Shown piece by piece: positions 47,052 through 56,682 of a DNA stretch of 64,000 bases. Both the position numbers and the translations under genes were made by a program. The stretch comes from Microbacterium sp. LWS13-1.2 (lineage in GTDB: Bacteria; Actinomycetota; Actinomycetes; Actinomycetales; Microbacteriaceae), in assembly GCF_040144835.1 (NCBI RefSeq), contig NZ_CP151632.1:744001-808000 (forward strand). Direction: 5' to 3'. Under the pieces are notes generated by a model. That model made no database searches and was not told where the DNA came from. It saw only the letters and a program-made list of their open reading frames with translations. Every line of letters starts with the position of its first letter. The stretch's first letter is position 1.

Positions 47052-48353
47052 TCAGTCCTCGAACCGAGCCGTGATCGCCTCGCCGTGCGCGGGAAGCGCC
47101 TCTGCTTCGGCCAGCGTCACGATGGCGTCGCGGACGACCGCGAGGGCGTCGCGGTCGTACTCGATGACCTGCTGCGGACGCAGGAACGTCGCGGCCGACA
47201 GACCCGCCGAGTACCGCGCCTGCCCGCCGGTCGGGAGCACGTGGTTGCTTCCGGCGAGGTAGTCGCCGAGGCTCACCGGCGAGTCGGCGCCGACGAACAC
47301 CGCCCCCGCGTGCACGAACTCCTCCGGGCGCGGGTCGGCGAGGTGCAGCTCCAGGTGCTCGGGCGCGTAGGCGTTGCTGAACGCCGTCGCGGCGGCGAGG
47401 TCGTCCACGAGGACGATCGCCGACTGCGGGCCGGCAAGGGCAGCCGCGACGCGCTCGGCGTGCCGGGTCGCGGCGGCGCGCGGGGCGATCGCCTCCCGCA
47501 CGTCGTCGGCGAGCTGCTCCGAAGTCGTCACGAGCACAGCCGAGGCCTGCTCGTCGTGCTCGGCCTGGCTGATGAGGTCGACGGCGACCAGGCGCGCGTC
47601 GGCGCTGTCGTCGGCGACGACGAGGATCTCGGTGGCGCCGGCCTCGGCATCCGTCCCGACCAGGCCGGCGACGGCCCGCTTGGCCGCAGCCACGAAGTTG
47701 TTGCCCGGGCCCGTGACGACGTCCACCGGCTCGAGGCCGAGGGAGGCGACGCCGTGAGCGAGCGCGCCGATCGCCCCCGCCCCGCCCATCGCATACACCT
47801 CCGTGACGCCGAGGAGCCGGGCGGCTCCGAGGATCACCGGGTGCACACGGCCGCCGAACTCCCGCTGGGGCGGCGAGGCGAGCGCGATCTCGCGCACGCC
47901 GGCGACCTGCGCGGGCACCACGTTCATCACGACGCTGGAGGGGTAGACGGCCTTGCCGCCGGGGACGTAGAGACCGACGCGGCGCACCGGCTGCCAGCGC
48001 TGGGTGACCCGGGCGCCGGGTCCGAGCTCGGTCACCGTCGGCGCGGGCACCTGTGCGGCAGAGGCTTCGCGCACGCGTGCGATCGCCTCTTCCAGCGCAG
48101 AGCGCACCGCGGGGTCGAGCGCCGCGAGGGCCTCGTCGAGGTGGGCGGCCGGCACACGGATGTCGTGGCCCGTCGCTCCGTCGAACTTCTCCGCCTGCTC
48201 GCGCAGTGCGTCCTCGCCGCGGGCGGCGACGTCGTCCACGATGCGGGCGGCCGTCGCCAGGGCCTCTTCCCTTGCCGCAGCGGCACGGGGAACGGTCGCG
48301 AGCAGTTCGGCGGGCGAGAGCGTGCGCCCGCGCAGGTCGATCGTCCGGAGCAT
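47052..48353 (-). CDS. hisD: HisD, histidinol dehydrogenase
   Basis: HisD oxidises histidinol to histidine in two steps using zinc and NAD. The 433 residues show VGLYVPGGKAVYPSSVVMNV (about 125-144), VDVVTGPGNNFVAAAKRAV (about 210), DLISQAEHDEQASAVLV (zinc-binding Gln-His, about 255), FSNAYAPEHLEL and SNHVLPTGGQARYSAGLS. ATG at 48353 has TACCGT 6 bases upstream. Other his genes are outside the window. Confidence 0.96.
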   Translation of the reverse strand: MLRTIDLRGRTLSPAELLATVPRAAAAREEALATAARIVDDVAARGEDALREQAEKFDGATGHDIRVPAAHLDEALAALDPAVRSALEEAIARVREASAAQVPAPTVTELGPGARVTQRWQPVRRVGLYVPGGKAVYPSSVVMNVVPAQVAGVREIALASPPQREFGGRVHPVILGAARLLGVTEVYAMGGAGAIGALAHGVASLGLEPVDVVTGPGNNFVAAAKRAVAGLVGTDAEAGATEILVVADDSADARLVAVDLISQAEHDEQASAVLVTTSEQLADDVREAIAPRAAATRHAERVAAALAGPQSAIVLVDDLAAATAFSNAYAPEHLELHLADPRPEEFVHAGAVFVGADSPVSLGDYLAGSNHVLPTGGQARYSAGLSAATFLRPQQVIEYDRDALAVVRDAIVTLAEAEALPAHGEAITARFED

Positions 48354-48359
48354 CCGTCT

Positions 48360-48365
48360 ACGGTA
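48360..48365 (-). promoter_or_regulatory. Candidate -10 hexamer of hisD (leaderless)
   Basis: TACCGT on the minus strand, 6 bases before the ATG at 48353. Confidence 0.5.
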
Positions 48366-48400
48366 CCGCGCCGATAGGAAGGGCTTCGCCGGATCGACCG

Positions 48401-48428
48401 GCGACGCCGGGCGAAAGCCCGGCGTCGC
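48401..48428 (-). terminator. 12-bp GAAA-loop hairpin
   Basis: Arms 48401-48412 and 48417-48428 pair perfectly around a GAAA tetraloop (plus strand), 9 bases past the stop at 48438. Confidence 0.65.
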
Positions 48429-48437
48429 GTATCGGGA

Positions 48438-49547
48438 TCAGCCGCGCGTGACGCCGGAGACGTCGTGCAGGTAGCCGATGCGACCGTCCTCGTGGCGCAC
48501 CACGAAGACCTCGCCGCGGTCCTCGATCACGAGCGCCCACGCGGTCGGACCGATGCGGAACACCGGGATGCCGATCTCGTCGACGATGTCGCGCTCCTCG
48601 GGGACGAGCGCCCAGAACGCCTGGTGCTGCGGCGCGGTGGCGGCGGGGGGCTCGACCGTCGACGACGGGTTGTCGACGGGTTCGAACGACTCACGTGCGT
48701 GGGCGGGCTCGGTCGCGGCAGGCTCGGTCGCCGCAGTCTCCGCGGAGACCGACTCGTCCGCTGCGCCGGCGTCCTGCTCGTCGAGCGGGATCACCGTGGT
48801 CGCGGCGTCGTCCGTCGTCGCGCGGGGGGTCTCGTCGAGGTCGTACCCGCGCGGCGCCTCCTCGTCGCCGGCCGACGCGTAGGGCGCTGCAGGCGCCTCG
48901 GGGGCAGCCTCGGCGGCGTACGCGGCCTCCGCGGCGTAGGCGGAGTCGTCGGCGTACGCGGAGTCGGCTGCGGGCTCCGGGCGGACGTACGCGGGGCGGG
49001 GCGCCACTGGCAGCACCGGACGCGCGTTGCGGTGCGCCGGGACCTCGGGGCGTCCTCGGAAGTCCTGCGCGAACGGCGCGATGAACGGCGCCAGGACGGT
49101 CAGCACCACGCCGGCGAGCATGAGGAAGAACTCGACCCAGACGACCCAGGTCGCGACGAAGACGCGTCCGCTCGCGAGCTGGATGAAGGAGTTCCAGATG
49201 ATCGTCAGCCACAGCACGGTGGCCACCGAGAACGCGACCGACGCGAACTGGTCGATGCCGAGCGAGCCGACGCGGCGGATGCCCTGCGGCGAGAGCCGGC
49301 GCAGCGCGATGAGGAATACCGCCACAGTGGGCACTCCGACGGTCAGCACCCAGTCGATGCCGCTGCTCCAGACCGACGGACCTTCACCCAGATCGCCGTA
49401 GATCGGGAAGAACGACACCACGAAAGCGACGAGCCACGTGCCGGCGAGGGCGACCTCGCGGATCGAGAAGGGCCCTACTCCGTACTGCGGCGGCTCTTCG
49501 GTCGCGACCGCCTCGTCGATGTTCCCGTCCTGCTTCTCGTCCGTCAC
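48438..49547 (-). CDS. Membrane protein with four helices and conserved C-terminal domain
   Basis: The 369 residues have four membrane helices (about 33-52, 64-85, 100-125 and 130-158). A low-complexity Ala/Glu/Thr linker (about 180-300) follows, then a compact C-terminal domain (about 308-369: FWALVPEERDIVDEIGIPV, EVFVVRHEDGRIGYLHDV) that looks like a small beta-domain. Unknown function. The GTG at 49547 is preceded by GGAAGGGA, and TAATAT at 49588-49593 is a good -10. Confidence 0.78.
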   Translation of the reverse strand: MTDEKQDGNIDEAVATEEPPQYGVGPFSIREVALAGTWLVAFVVSFFPIYGDLGEGPSVWSSGIDWVLTVGVPTVAVFLIALRRLSPQGIRRVGSLGIDQFASVAFSVATVLWLTIIWNSFIQLASGRVFVATWVVWVEFFLMLAGVVLTVLAPFIAPFAQDFRGRPEVPAHRNARPVLPVAPRPAYVRPEPAADSAYADDSAYAAEAAYAAEAAPEAPAAPYASAGDEEAPRGYDLDETPRATTDDAATTVIPLDEQDAGAADESVSAETAATEPAATEPAHARESFEPVDNPSSTVEPPAATAPQHQAFWALVPEERDIVDEIGIPVFRIGPTAWALVIEDRGEVFVVRHEDGRIGYLHDVSGVTRG

Positions 49548-49666
49548 GATCGTCCCTTCCGGCGGGCCTGAAGCCCGCGTCGACCCGATATTACCCACGG
49601 CGTATGAGACGCCGATGAGACTACGCGCGGGGTTCGCCGCATCCGTTGCCGCCCGCGTGTCACGCA

Positions 49667-52600
49667 TCATCCCAGGCATTGCGGCCCGAGCAGACCCTTC
49701 AGTTCGCCATAGAGGTCGGGGGTGATCCGCACCGTATGCGGCACCTCGAAGACCTTCGCCACCGTGCCGCTGTGGAGCTTCAAAGAGACCTCGGTGTCGC
49801 CCGCGTGGCGGTTCAGCGTCTGCAGCAGCTCGCCGATGAGGGCCTCGCTCGCTCGGCGCTCCGGCATCATCAGCACCAGCGAGCTGGAGTCGTCCGTCGT
49901 GCCCAGATCGGGCGTGAACGCCGACTGCGCGTGCAGGTTCATCCCGTCGTCGCGTCGAGACACGCGTCCTCGCACGACGAGGATCGAGTCGGCCTGCAGC
50001 ATGTGCTGGAACTCGGTGTAGGTCTTGCCCATGAACATGACCGTGATCTCGCCGTCGAAGTCCTCGACCGTGATCATGCCGTAGGGATTGCCGCTCTGCT
50101 TGGCGACGCGGTGCTGCACGCTCGTCACGAGGCCGGCGATCGTCACCTGGTCGCCGTCGCCGACGTCCTCCGAGGCGAGCAGGTCGTGGATGCTGGTCGA
50201 CGCGTGCTTGGCGAGCGGGATCTCGAGGCCGGCGAGCGGGTGATCCGACACGTAGAGGCCGAGCATCTCGCGTTCGAAGGCGAGCTTGTCCTTCTTGGTC
50301 CACTCCGGCCGTACCGGGACCTTCGGCGGCACGACCTCCTCGACGGCGTCGTAGAGACTGTCGAAGTCGAACCCGATGGCTCCCTGAGCCTCGTTGCGCT
50401 TGCGATCGACAGCTGCCTCGGTGGCGTCCTCGTGGACCTCCAGGAGCGCTCGACGGGTGTCGCCCATCGAGTCGAACGCGCCGGCCTTGATCAGGGACTC
50501 GATGGTCCGCTTGTTCGCCACGTGCATCGGGACCTGGACCAGGAAGTCGTGGAACGACGTGAACTTCGCGTCCTTGCGTGCCGCCACGATCCCGTCGACG
50601 ACGTTGGCGCCCACGTTGCGGACGGCACCCAGCCCGAACCGGATGTCTTCGCCAACGGCGGCGAAATACCGGATCGACTCCCCCACGTCGGGCGGCAGCA
50701 CCTTGATGCCCATGCGGCGGCACTCGTTGAGGTAGACCGCCATCTTGTCCTTCGAGTCCGCGACGCTGGTGAGCAGTGCCGCCATGTACTCGGCCGGATA
50801 GTGGGCCTTCAGGTATGCGGTCCAGTACGAGACGAGGCCGTACGCCGCCGAGTGCGCCTTGTTGAACGCGTAGTCGGAGAACGGCAGAAGGATGTCCCAC
50901 AGCGCCTTGATGGCGTCATCGCCGAACCCGCGCTCCTTCATGCCACCCGAGAAGCCCTCGTACTGCTTGTCGAGCTCGGACTTCTTCTTCTTGCCCATCG
51001 CGCGGCGGAGGATGTCGGCCTGTCCGAGCGAGAACCCGGCGACCTTCTGCGCGATCGCCATGACCTGCTCCTGATAGATGATCAGGCCGTAGCTGATGTC
51101 GAGGATGTCCCGGAGCGGCTCTTCGAGCTCGGGGTGGATCGGCGTGACCTCCTGCTGCCCGTTCTTGCGCAGCGCGTAGTTGATGTGCGAGTTGGCGCCC
51201 ATCGGCCCCGGGCGGTACAGCGCGATCACGGCCGAGACGTCCTCGAAGTTGTCGGGCTTCATCAGGCGCAGGAGCGACCGCATCGGGCCGCCGTCGAGCT
51301 GGAACACGCCGAGGGTGTCGCCGCGCGTGAGCAGGTCGTAGGCGGGGCGGTCGTCGAGCTCGAGGTGCTCGAGGTCGAGCTCCTCGCCCCGGTTCATGCG
51401 GATGTTGTCGAGGGCGTCCGAGATGATCGTGAGGTTGCGCAGCCCCAGGAAGTCCATCTTGATGAGACCGAGCGTCTCGCACGACGGATAGTCGAACTGC
51501 GTGACGATCTGGCCGTCCTGCTCGCGGCGCATGATCGGGATGATGTCGAGCAGCGGCTCGCTCGACATGATGACGCCCGCGGCGTGGACGCCCCACTGAC
51601 GCTTGAGGCCCTCCAGCCCCAGCGCGCGATCGAAGACCGTCTTCGCGTCGGGGTCGGTGTCGATGAGCGCGCGGAACTCGCTGGCCTCTTTGAACCGGGG
51701 ATGCTGCGAGTCGAACATTCCGCTCAGGGGCATGTCCTTGCCCATGACGGCCGGCGGCATGGCCTTGGTGAGCCGCTCGCCCATGCTGAACGGGAAGCCG
51801 AGCACGCGCCCCGCGTCTTTCAGCGCCTGCTTCGACTTGATCGTGCCGTAGGTCACGATCTGCGCGACGCGCTCTGAACCGTACTTCTCCGTGACGTAGT
51901 CGATGACTTCGCCGCGGCGGCGGTCGTCGAAGTCGACGTCGAAGTCGGGCATCGAGACGCGGTCGGGGTTGAGGAATCGCTCGAAGATGAGGCCGTGCTC
52001 GAGCGGATCGAGGTCGGTGATGCGCATCGCGTAGGCCACCATGGAGCCGGCGCCCGAGCCGCGGCCGGGGCCGACGCGGATGCCGTTGTTCTTGGCCCAG
52101 TTGATGAAGTCGGCGACGACGAGGAAGTAGCCGGGGAACCCCATCTGGAGGATGATCCCGGTCTCGTACTCGGCCTGCTTGCGCACCCGGTCGGGGATGC
52201 CGCCGGGGTAGCGGTAGTGCAGGCCCGCCTCGACCTCTTTGACGAGCCAGCTGTCCTCGGTCTCGCCGTCGGGGACCGGGAAGCGCGGCATGTAGTTCGC
52301 GCTCGTGTTGAACTCCACCTCGCACCGCTCGGCGATGAGCAGGGTGTTGTCGCAGGCCTCGGGGTGGTCGCGGAAGATCTGCCGCATCTCCTGCGCGGTC
52401 TTGATGTAGTAGCCGTCCCCGTCGAACTTGAACCGGTTCGGGTCGTCGAGCGTGGAACCGGACTGCACGCAGAGGAGCGCCGCGTGCGCGTCGGCCTCGT
52501 GCTGGTGCGTGTAATGGGAGTCGTTGGTCGCAACGAGCGGGATGTTCAGGTCCTTGGACAGACGGATGAGGTCGGTCATGACGCGGCGCTCGATCGAGAG

Positions 52601-53185
52601 CCCGTGGTCCATGATCTCGGCGAAGTAGTTCTCCCTGCCGAAGATGTCCTGGAACTCCGCGGCCGCCGCGCGGGCGGCGTCGTACTGACCCAGGCGGAGG
52701 CGCGTCTGCACTTCCCCGGACGGGCACCCCGTCGTCGCGATGAGCCCCTTGCCATAGGTCTCGAGCAGCTCGCGGTCCATGCGGGGCTTGAAGTAGTAGC
52801 CCTCCATGCTCGAGAGTGAGCTCAGCCGGAAGAGGTTGTGCATCCCCTCCGTGGTCTGGCTCCACATCGTCATGTGCGTGTAGGCGCCGGAGCCCGAGAC
52901 GTCATCGCTCTTCTGCTCGGGCGTGCCCCACGCGACGCGGGACTTGTCGCTGCGATGCGTGCCGGGGGTGACGTACGCCTCGAGCCCGATGATCGGATTG
53001 ACGCCCGCGGCTTTGGCCGCGTTGTAGAACTCGAACGCCGCGAAGGTGTTGCCGTGGTCGGTGACCGCGATCGCCGGCATGCCGTACTCGGCCGCGGCCT
53101 GCGTCATGGCGCCGATCTTGGCGGCACCGTCCAGCATCGAGTACTCGCTGTGCACGTGCAGATGAACGAAGGAGTCGGATGCCAC
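49667..53185 (-). CDS. dnaE1: DNA polymerase III alpha subunit
   Basis: The chromosomal replicase. The 1172 residues have an N-terminal PHP domain (FVHLHVHSEYSMLDGAAKI, about 6-24), polymerase catalytic motifs (VGPGRGSGAGSMVAY and PDFDVDFDDRRRGEV, about 370-420), tandem helix-hairpin-helix and an OB fold (TIAGLVTSVQHR, about 1020) near the C-terminus. Length fits DnaE1 rather than the shorter DnaE2. GTG at 53185 has TAGACT exactly 6 bases upstream. Confidence 0.97.
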   Translation of the reverse strand: MASDSFVHLHVHSEYSMLDGAAKIGAMTQAAAEYGMPAIAVTDHGNTFAAFEFYNAAKAAGVNPIIGLEAYVTPGTHRSDKSRVAWGTPEQKSDDVSGSGAYTHMTMWSQTTEGMHNLFRLSSLSSMEGYYFKPRMDRELLETYGKGLIATTGCPSGEVQTRLRLGQYDAARAAAAEFQDIFGRENYFAEIMDHGLSIERRVMTDLIRLSKDLNIPLVATNDSHYTHQHEADAHAALLCVQSGSTLDDPNRFKFDGDGYYIKTAQEMRQIFRDHPEACDNTLLIAERCEVEFNTSANYMPRFPVPDGETEDSWLVKEVEAGLHYRYPGGIPDRVRKQAEYETGIILQMGFPGYFLVVADFINWAKNNGIRVGPGRGSGAGSMVAYAMRITDLDPLEHGLIFERFLNPDRVSMPDFDVDFDDRRRGEVIDYVTEKYGSERVAQIVTYGTIKSKQALKDAGRVLGFPFSMGERLTKAMPPAVMGKDMPLSGMFDSQHPRFKEASEFRALIDTDPDAKTVFDRALGLEGLKRQWGVHAAGVIMSSEPLLDIIPIMRREQDGQIVTQFDYPSCETLGLIKMDFLGLRNLTIISDALDNIRMNRGEELDLEHLELDDRPAYDLLTRGDTLGVFQLDGGPMRSLLRLMKPDNFEDVSAVIALYRPGPMGANSHINYALRKNGQQEVTPIHPELEEPLRDILDISYGLIIYQEQVMAIAQKVAGFSLGQADILRRAMGKKKKSELDKQYEGFSGGMKERGFGDDAIKALWDILLPFSDYAFNKAHSAAYGLVSYWTAYLKAHYPAEYMAALLTSVADSKDKMAVYLNECRRMGIKVLPPDVGESIRYFAAVGEDIRFGLGAVRNVGANVVDGIVAARKDAKFTSFHDFLVQVPMHVANKRTIESLIKAGAFDSMGDTRRALLEVHEDATEAAVDRKRNEAQGAIGFDFDSLYDAVEEVVPPKVPVRPEWTKKDKLAFEREMLGLYVSDHPLAGLEIPLAKHASTSIHDLLASEDVGDGDQVTIAGLVTSVQHRVAKQSGNPYGMITVEDFDGEITVMFMGKTYTEFQHMLQADSILVVRGRVSRRDDGMNLHAQSAFTPDLGTTDDSSSLVLMMPERRASEALIGELLQTLNRHAGDTEVSLKLHSGTVAKVFEVPHTVRITPDLYGELKGLLGPQCLG

Positions 53186-53191
53186 GGATCG

Positions 53192-53197
53192 AGTCTA
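53192..53197 (-). promoter_or_regulatory. Candidate -10 hexamer of dnaE1 (leaderless)
   Basis: TAGACT on the minus strand, 6 bases before the GTG at 53185. Confidence 0.5.
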
Positions 53198-53261
53198 GGT
53201 TCGGCCGCCGACACCGGCCGCGGGCGATCGCGTGAGTCGCGGACTCCCGCGGCGAGGTCGA

Positions 53262-53284
53262 TTCACCCTCGAGTCGAAGGTGAA
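53262..53284. promoter_or_regulatory. 23-base palindrome, MerR-like operator shape, no regulator nearby
   Basis: TTCACC and GGTGAA arms (53262-53267 and 53279-53284) enclose a near-symmetric centre. Only one base pair of the 11-base arms is mismatched. MerR-family operators have this form, but no MerR gene is in the window. Confidence 0.35.
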
Positions 53285-53340
53285 GGTCGGGCGAACTGCG
53301 CCTGCTCACGCTCACGTGGAGAGTGAAGGTCGAAGGGCTT

Positions 53341-53787
53341 TCAGAAGTCCTCGTCGAGCGCGTACTGCTGCTGCCAGGAGTGAGGCCGATCGATGCCGAG
53401 GCCGTACTGGAAGCGGATCAGCTGGCCGTGATGCTGGGTCTCGTGCTCGAGCAGCGCGAGGGCGTAGGTGAGAGCAGCCTCGTCCTCGGCGTCGAGGCCC
53501 GCGATCCACTCGCCGACATCGGACGCCGTCTGGACGAAGGCGGTGCGCAGGGCCGCGGCATCCGTCGTCTGCTCCACCGAGACGGGACTCGTGAACCCCT
53601 GCCACTGCCCCGCCTGGGCCGCGCGAGGATAGCTCTCGCGCGCGCCGAGCACGCACCACAGCTGATGGCCGACGGTGTCGGACGGCACGGCGAGCCGTGA
53701 CCCGAGCTGCTCGGTGGTGAGCGCGTCGACGAGGTCGATGTACAGGGTGTTGGACCGCGTGAAGCGGCGTCGCAGAAGGTCGTTCAC
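53341..53787 (-). CDS. DinB-family metal-binding protein
   Basis: The 148 residues form a DinB/YfiT four-helix bundle with the family metal ligands HQLWCVLGARES (about 42) and LEHETQHHGQLIRFQ (about 112-126). Such proteins are thiol-dependent or metal-binding and of uncertain function. GTG at 53787 follows the GNAT stop by 9 bases, so they share a transcript. Confidence 0.85.
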   Translation of the reverse strand: MNDLLRRRFTRSNTLYIDLVDALTTEQLGSRLAVPSDTVGHQLWCVLGARESYPRAAQAGQWQGFTSPVSVEQTTDAAALRTAFVQTASDVGEWIAGLDAEDEAALTYALALLEHETQHHGQLIRFQYGLGIDRPHSWQQQYALDEDF

Positions 53788-53796
53788 GCGTCCACG

Positions 53797-54366
53797 CTAG
53801 AGCTCGAGCCGCATGAGCACACGGGGGAATCCGGAGAGAACCGACGTCGTATCGGCCGCCTTGACGAAGCCCGCCTGCTCGAACAGGCGCTGCGTGCCGA
53901 CGTAGGCCATCGTGAGATCCACCCTGGCAGCGCCGTTGTCGACCGGGTACCCCTCGATCGCGGGGGCTCCGCTCGTGCGCGCGAAGTCCACCGCACCGTC
54001 GACCAGCGCGTGCATCACCCCCTGCTTGCGATGACCCGGCCGAACGCGGAAGCACCACAGCGACCACACATCGAGGTCGTCGACATGGGGGATCTTGCGG
54101 AAGGTGGCGAAATGCGTCCGGGTGCGAGGCGCCACCGCCGCCCAGCCGACGGGCTCGTCGCCGTCGTACGCCAGCACCCCGATCGGTCCCTCCTCGTCCA
54201 TGAGCCGGCGCACACGCTCGGCCCGCTCGGGTCCGCGCAGGGCGGTCGCCTCCTTCGCGGGGATGCGATAGCTCAGGCAGAAGCACACGTTGGACGCCGG
54301 ATTCTTCGGCCCCACCAGAGCGGCGACGTCTTCGAACACCGTGGCCGGCCGCACCTCGATCGTCAT
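53797..54366 (-). CDS. GNAT-family N-acetyltransferase
   Basis: A 189-residue acetyltransferase with acetyl-CoA loop VRPGHRKQGVMHALVDGAVD (about 108-127) and a C-terminal beta-strand LFEQAGFVKAADTTS. The substrate is unknown. The cysteine-bearing SNVCFCLSYRIP near the N-terminus is family-specific. ATG at 54366 is the family start; CACAGT lies 6 bases upstream. It leads the GNAT-DinB pair. Confidence 0.88.
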   Translation of the reverse strand: MTIEVRPATVFEDVAALVGPKNPASNVCFCLSYRIPAKEATALRGPERAERVRRLMDEEGPIGVLAYDGDEPVGWAAVAPRTRTHFATFRKIPHVDDLDVWSLWCFRVRPGHRKQGVMHALVDGAVDFARTSGAPAIEGYPVDNGAARVDLTMAYVGTQRLFEQAGFVKAADTTSVLSGFPRVLMRLEL

Positions 54367-54431
54367 GCGACCACTGTGCCCCCGGCATCCGACATCGTCC
54401 ACCGTTCCCGCTGCCTCCGCGCGCGTCGCTC

Positions 54432-54437
54432 TAGGGT
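54432..54437 (+). promoter_or_regulatory. Candidate -10 hexamer of the Nudix gene (leaderless)
   Basis: TAGGGT, 6 bases before the ATG at 54444. Confidence 0.5.
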
Positions 54438-54443
54438 GATGTC

Positions 54444-54923
54444 ATGCCGACGCCCGACTTCGTCCTCGACCTGCGCCGATTCGTCGGCACCCGGCCGCTG
54501 CCGCTCGTCGGCGTGACTGCCGTCGTCCTGCGCGGCGACCACGTGCTGCTCGGCCGCCGCAGCGACAACGGCGCCCTCACGCCGGTCACCGGCATCGTCG
54601 ATCCGGGAGAGGAGCCGGCTGACGCGGCGGTGCGCGAGACGCTCGAGGAGGCGGGTGTGACCTGCCGCGCCGAGCGCCTCGCATGGGTGCATCAGATCCC
54701 GCGGGTCACGTACGAGAACGGCGACCAGAGCGACTACCTCGACCTGACCTTCCGGTGCGCCTTCGTGTCGGGAGACCCCTACCCGGCGGACGGGGAGATG
54801 AGCGAGGTCGGCTGGTACGACCTCGCTGCGCTGCCCGCCCTGCAGCTCTCGGACGATATGCGCGGACGCATCCAGGCCGCCCTGCGCGACGAGGGCGTCG
54901 CCCGTTTCGAGGGCGGTCGCTGA
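54444..54923 (+). CDS. Nudix hydrolase
   Basis: A 159-residue Nudix protein. The Nudix box is complete: GIVDPGEEPADAAVRETLEE then AGV (about 50-72), which coordinates Mg and hydrolyses nucleoside diphosphate-linked substrates. The N-terminus LPLVGVTAVVLRGDHVLLGRR is the first sheet. The substrate is not predictable. It diverges from GNAT-DinB. Confidence 0.92.
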   Translation: MPTPDFVLDLRRFVGTRPLPLVGVTAVVLRGDHVLLGRRSDNGALTPVTGIVDPGEEPADAAVRETLEEAGVTCRAERLAWVHQIPRVTYENGDQSDYLDLTFRCAFVSGDPYPADGEMSEVGWYDLAALPALQLSDDMRGRIQAALRDEGVARFEGGR

Positions 54924-54968
54924 CCGATGTGAGCCCTCGTAGCCCCGTGACGACGGGCGGCGTCGGGC

Positions 54969-55889
54969 TCAGTCGCCGCGCAGGATCGCGAGCGCGTGGG
55001 CGAGATTGGCCGGGTACGCCGACGTGAAGGTGACCCACTCCCCCGTGCTCGGGTGGGCGAACGAGAGCTCATGCGCGTGCAGCCACTGGCGCGTGAGACC
55101 GAGCCGGGCCGACAGCGTCGGATCGGCGCCGTACAGGGGATCCCCGACACACGGATGCCGGTGCGCGGCCATGTGCACGCGGATCTGGTGCGTGCGGCCG
55201 GTCTCGAGGTGGATCTCGAGCAGCGAGGCGCCCGGGAAGGCCTCGAGCGTCTCGTAGTGCGTGACGGAGTCCTTGCCGTCGGGCGTCACGGCGAACTTCC
55301 ACGAGTGCGACGGATGCCGCCCGATGGGCGCGTCGATCGTGCCGGCGAGGGGGTCGGGGTGGCCCTGCACGACCGCGTGGTAGATCTTCTCGACCTCGCG
55401 CTCCTTGAACGCGCGCTTGAGCGCGACGTACGCGCTCTCGGTCTTGGCGACCACCATGAGGCCGCTCGTGCCGACGTCGAGGCGGTGGACCACGCCCTGG
55501 CGCTCCGCTGCGCCGGTCGTCGCGATGCGGTAGCCGCCGGCGGCGAGGGCGCCGAGCACGGTCGGCCCCTCCCATCCGAGCGACGGGTGGGCGGCGACCC
55601 CGGCGGGCTTGTCGACCACCACGATGTCGTCGTCGTCGTAGACGATGCCGAGGTCGGGCACCTCGACGGGGACGACGCGCGGCTCCTCCTTGGGTGCCCA
55701 CGCCACGTCCAGCCACGCGCCGCCGCGCAGCTTGTCGGACTTCGCGAGCGTCCGCCCGTCCATCGACACGCCGCCGGCATCGGCCACGTCGGCCGCGAAG
55801 GTGCGCGAGAACCCGAGCATCTTCGCGAGCGCCGCGTCGACGCGCGTGCCGTCGAGCCCGTCGGGAACGGGAAGGCTCCGCGACTCCAC
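54969..55889 (-). CDS. RluA/RluD-family 23S rRNA pseudouridine synthase
   Basis: The 306 residues start with an S4-like RNA-binding domain ([20 protein letters not shown]) and continue with the catalytic motif [19 protein letters not shown] (Asp near 140), the RluD type. It would modify 23S rRNA. GTG at 55889 follows lspA by 1 base. Confidence 0.92.
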   Translation of the reverse strand: MESRSLPVPDGLDGTRVDAALAKMLGFSRTFAADVADAGGVSMDGRTLAKSDKLRGGAWLDVAWAPKEEPRVVPVEVPDLGIVYDDDDIVVVDKPAGVAAHPSLGWEGPTVLGALAAGGYRIATTGAAERQGVVHRLDVGTSGLMVVAKTESAYVALKRAFKEREVEKIYHAVVQGHPDPLAGTIDAPIGRHPSHSWKFAVTPDGKDSVTHYETLEAFPGASLLEIHLETGRTHQIRVHMAAHRHPCVGDPLYGADPTLSARLGLTRQWLHAHELSFAHPSTGEWVTFTSAYPANLAHALAILRGD

Positions 55890-55890
55890 G

Positions 55891-56679
55891 TCAGATCTCG
55901 GCGTCGCGCCCAGGGCGGCGGTGCTCGGGCTCGGCCTCGTACTCCTCCGCCTCGCGCTCGGCCTCCGCCTCGACCTCGAGCTGCTCGCTCTCGCTCAGCG
56001 GCGGGAGCCCGCGCTCGTCGGCGGGGACGCCGGCATCGGCCTCCGCCACCGGGAACTCGCTCCCGAAGCCTGCCACCGCGCCGCCCGGCGCGAACTGATC
56101 GCCCTCGGCACCCAGCAGGGTCTCGGTTTCCTCTTCGTCATTGCGGCCGCGGTCGCGCGATCCGTCCATGTGCACCCCCACGAGTACCAGCAGTGCGATC
56201 GCGATCATGTCGCACACGATGAAGATGTCGGCGATGTTGTAGATCGCCGGCGACATGCCGGGGAAGAACCACATCCACGGCGTGTTGATGAAGTCGACGA
56301 CATGTCCGACCGCGAACCCGGGGTCGCGGAAGAGCCGGTCGGTCAGATTGCCCAGGACGCCGCCGAGAAGGAGTCCGAGCGCGACGGCCCACAGCCGGGA
56401 ACGCACCCGTGTCGCGGCGAGCCAGGCGATGACGCCGGCCACGACGGCCAGCGCGATGGTGAAGATCCACGTGACCTCAGCGCCGAGCGAGAACGCGGCA
56501 CCGGGATTGCGTGTCAGGTAGAAGCTCAGGAAGTCGCCGAGGACCTCGACGGGCTCCTGGTACGGCAGGTTCTCGAGAGCGAGATACTTCGCCAACTGGT
56601 CGGCGGCCAGCACCAGCACCGCGAGACTCGCGATGATGATGCCGGCCGCCGCCTGACGAAGGGGAGGTCGACGCGTCAA
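55891..56679 (-). CDS. lspA: Signal peptidase II with long acidic C-terminal tail
   Basis: LspA cleaves the signal peptide of lipoproteins, including several in this window. The 262 residues have four membrane helices and both catalytic Asp motifs, [13 protein letters not shown] (near 115) and [12 protein letters not shown] (near 148). From about 175 a charged tail follows ([30 protein letters not shown]), about 85 residues longer than the usual 160-170-residue enzyme. The start is TTG at 56679, 3 bases after divIVA. rluD follows directly. Confidence 0.92.
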   Translation of the reverse strand: MTRRPPLRQAAAGIIIASLAVLVLAADQLAKYLALENLPYQEPVEVLGDFLSFYLTRNPGAAFSLGAEVTWIFTIALAVVAGVIAWLAATRVRSRLWAVALGLLLGGVLGNLTDRLFRDPGFAVGHVVDFINTPWMWFFPGMSPAIYNIADIFIVCDMIAIALLVLVGVHMDGSRDRGRNDEEETETLLGAEGDQFAPGGAVAGFGSEFPVAEADAGVPADERGLPPLSESEQLEVEAEAEREAEEYEAEPEHRRPGRDAEI

Positions 56680-56682
56680 GGC

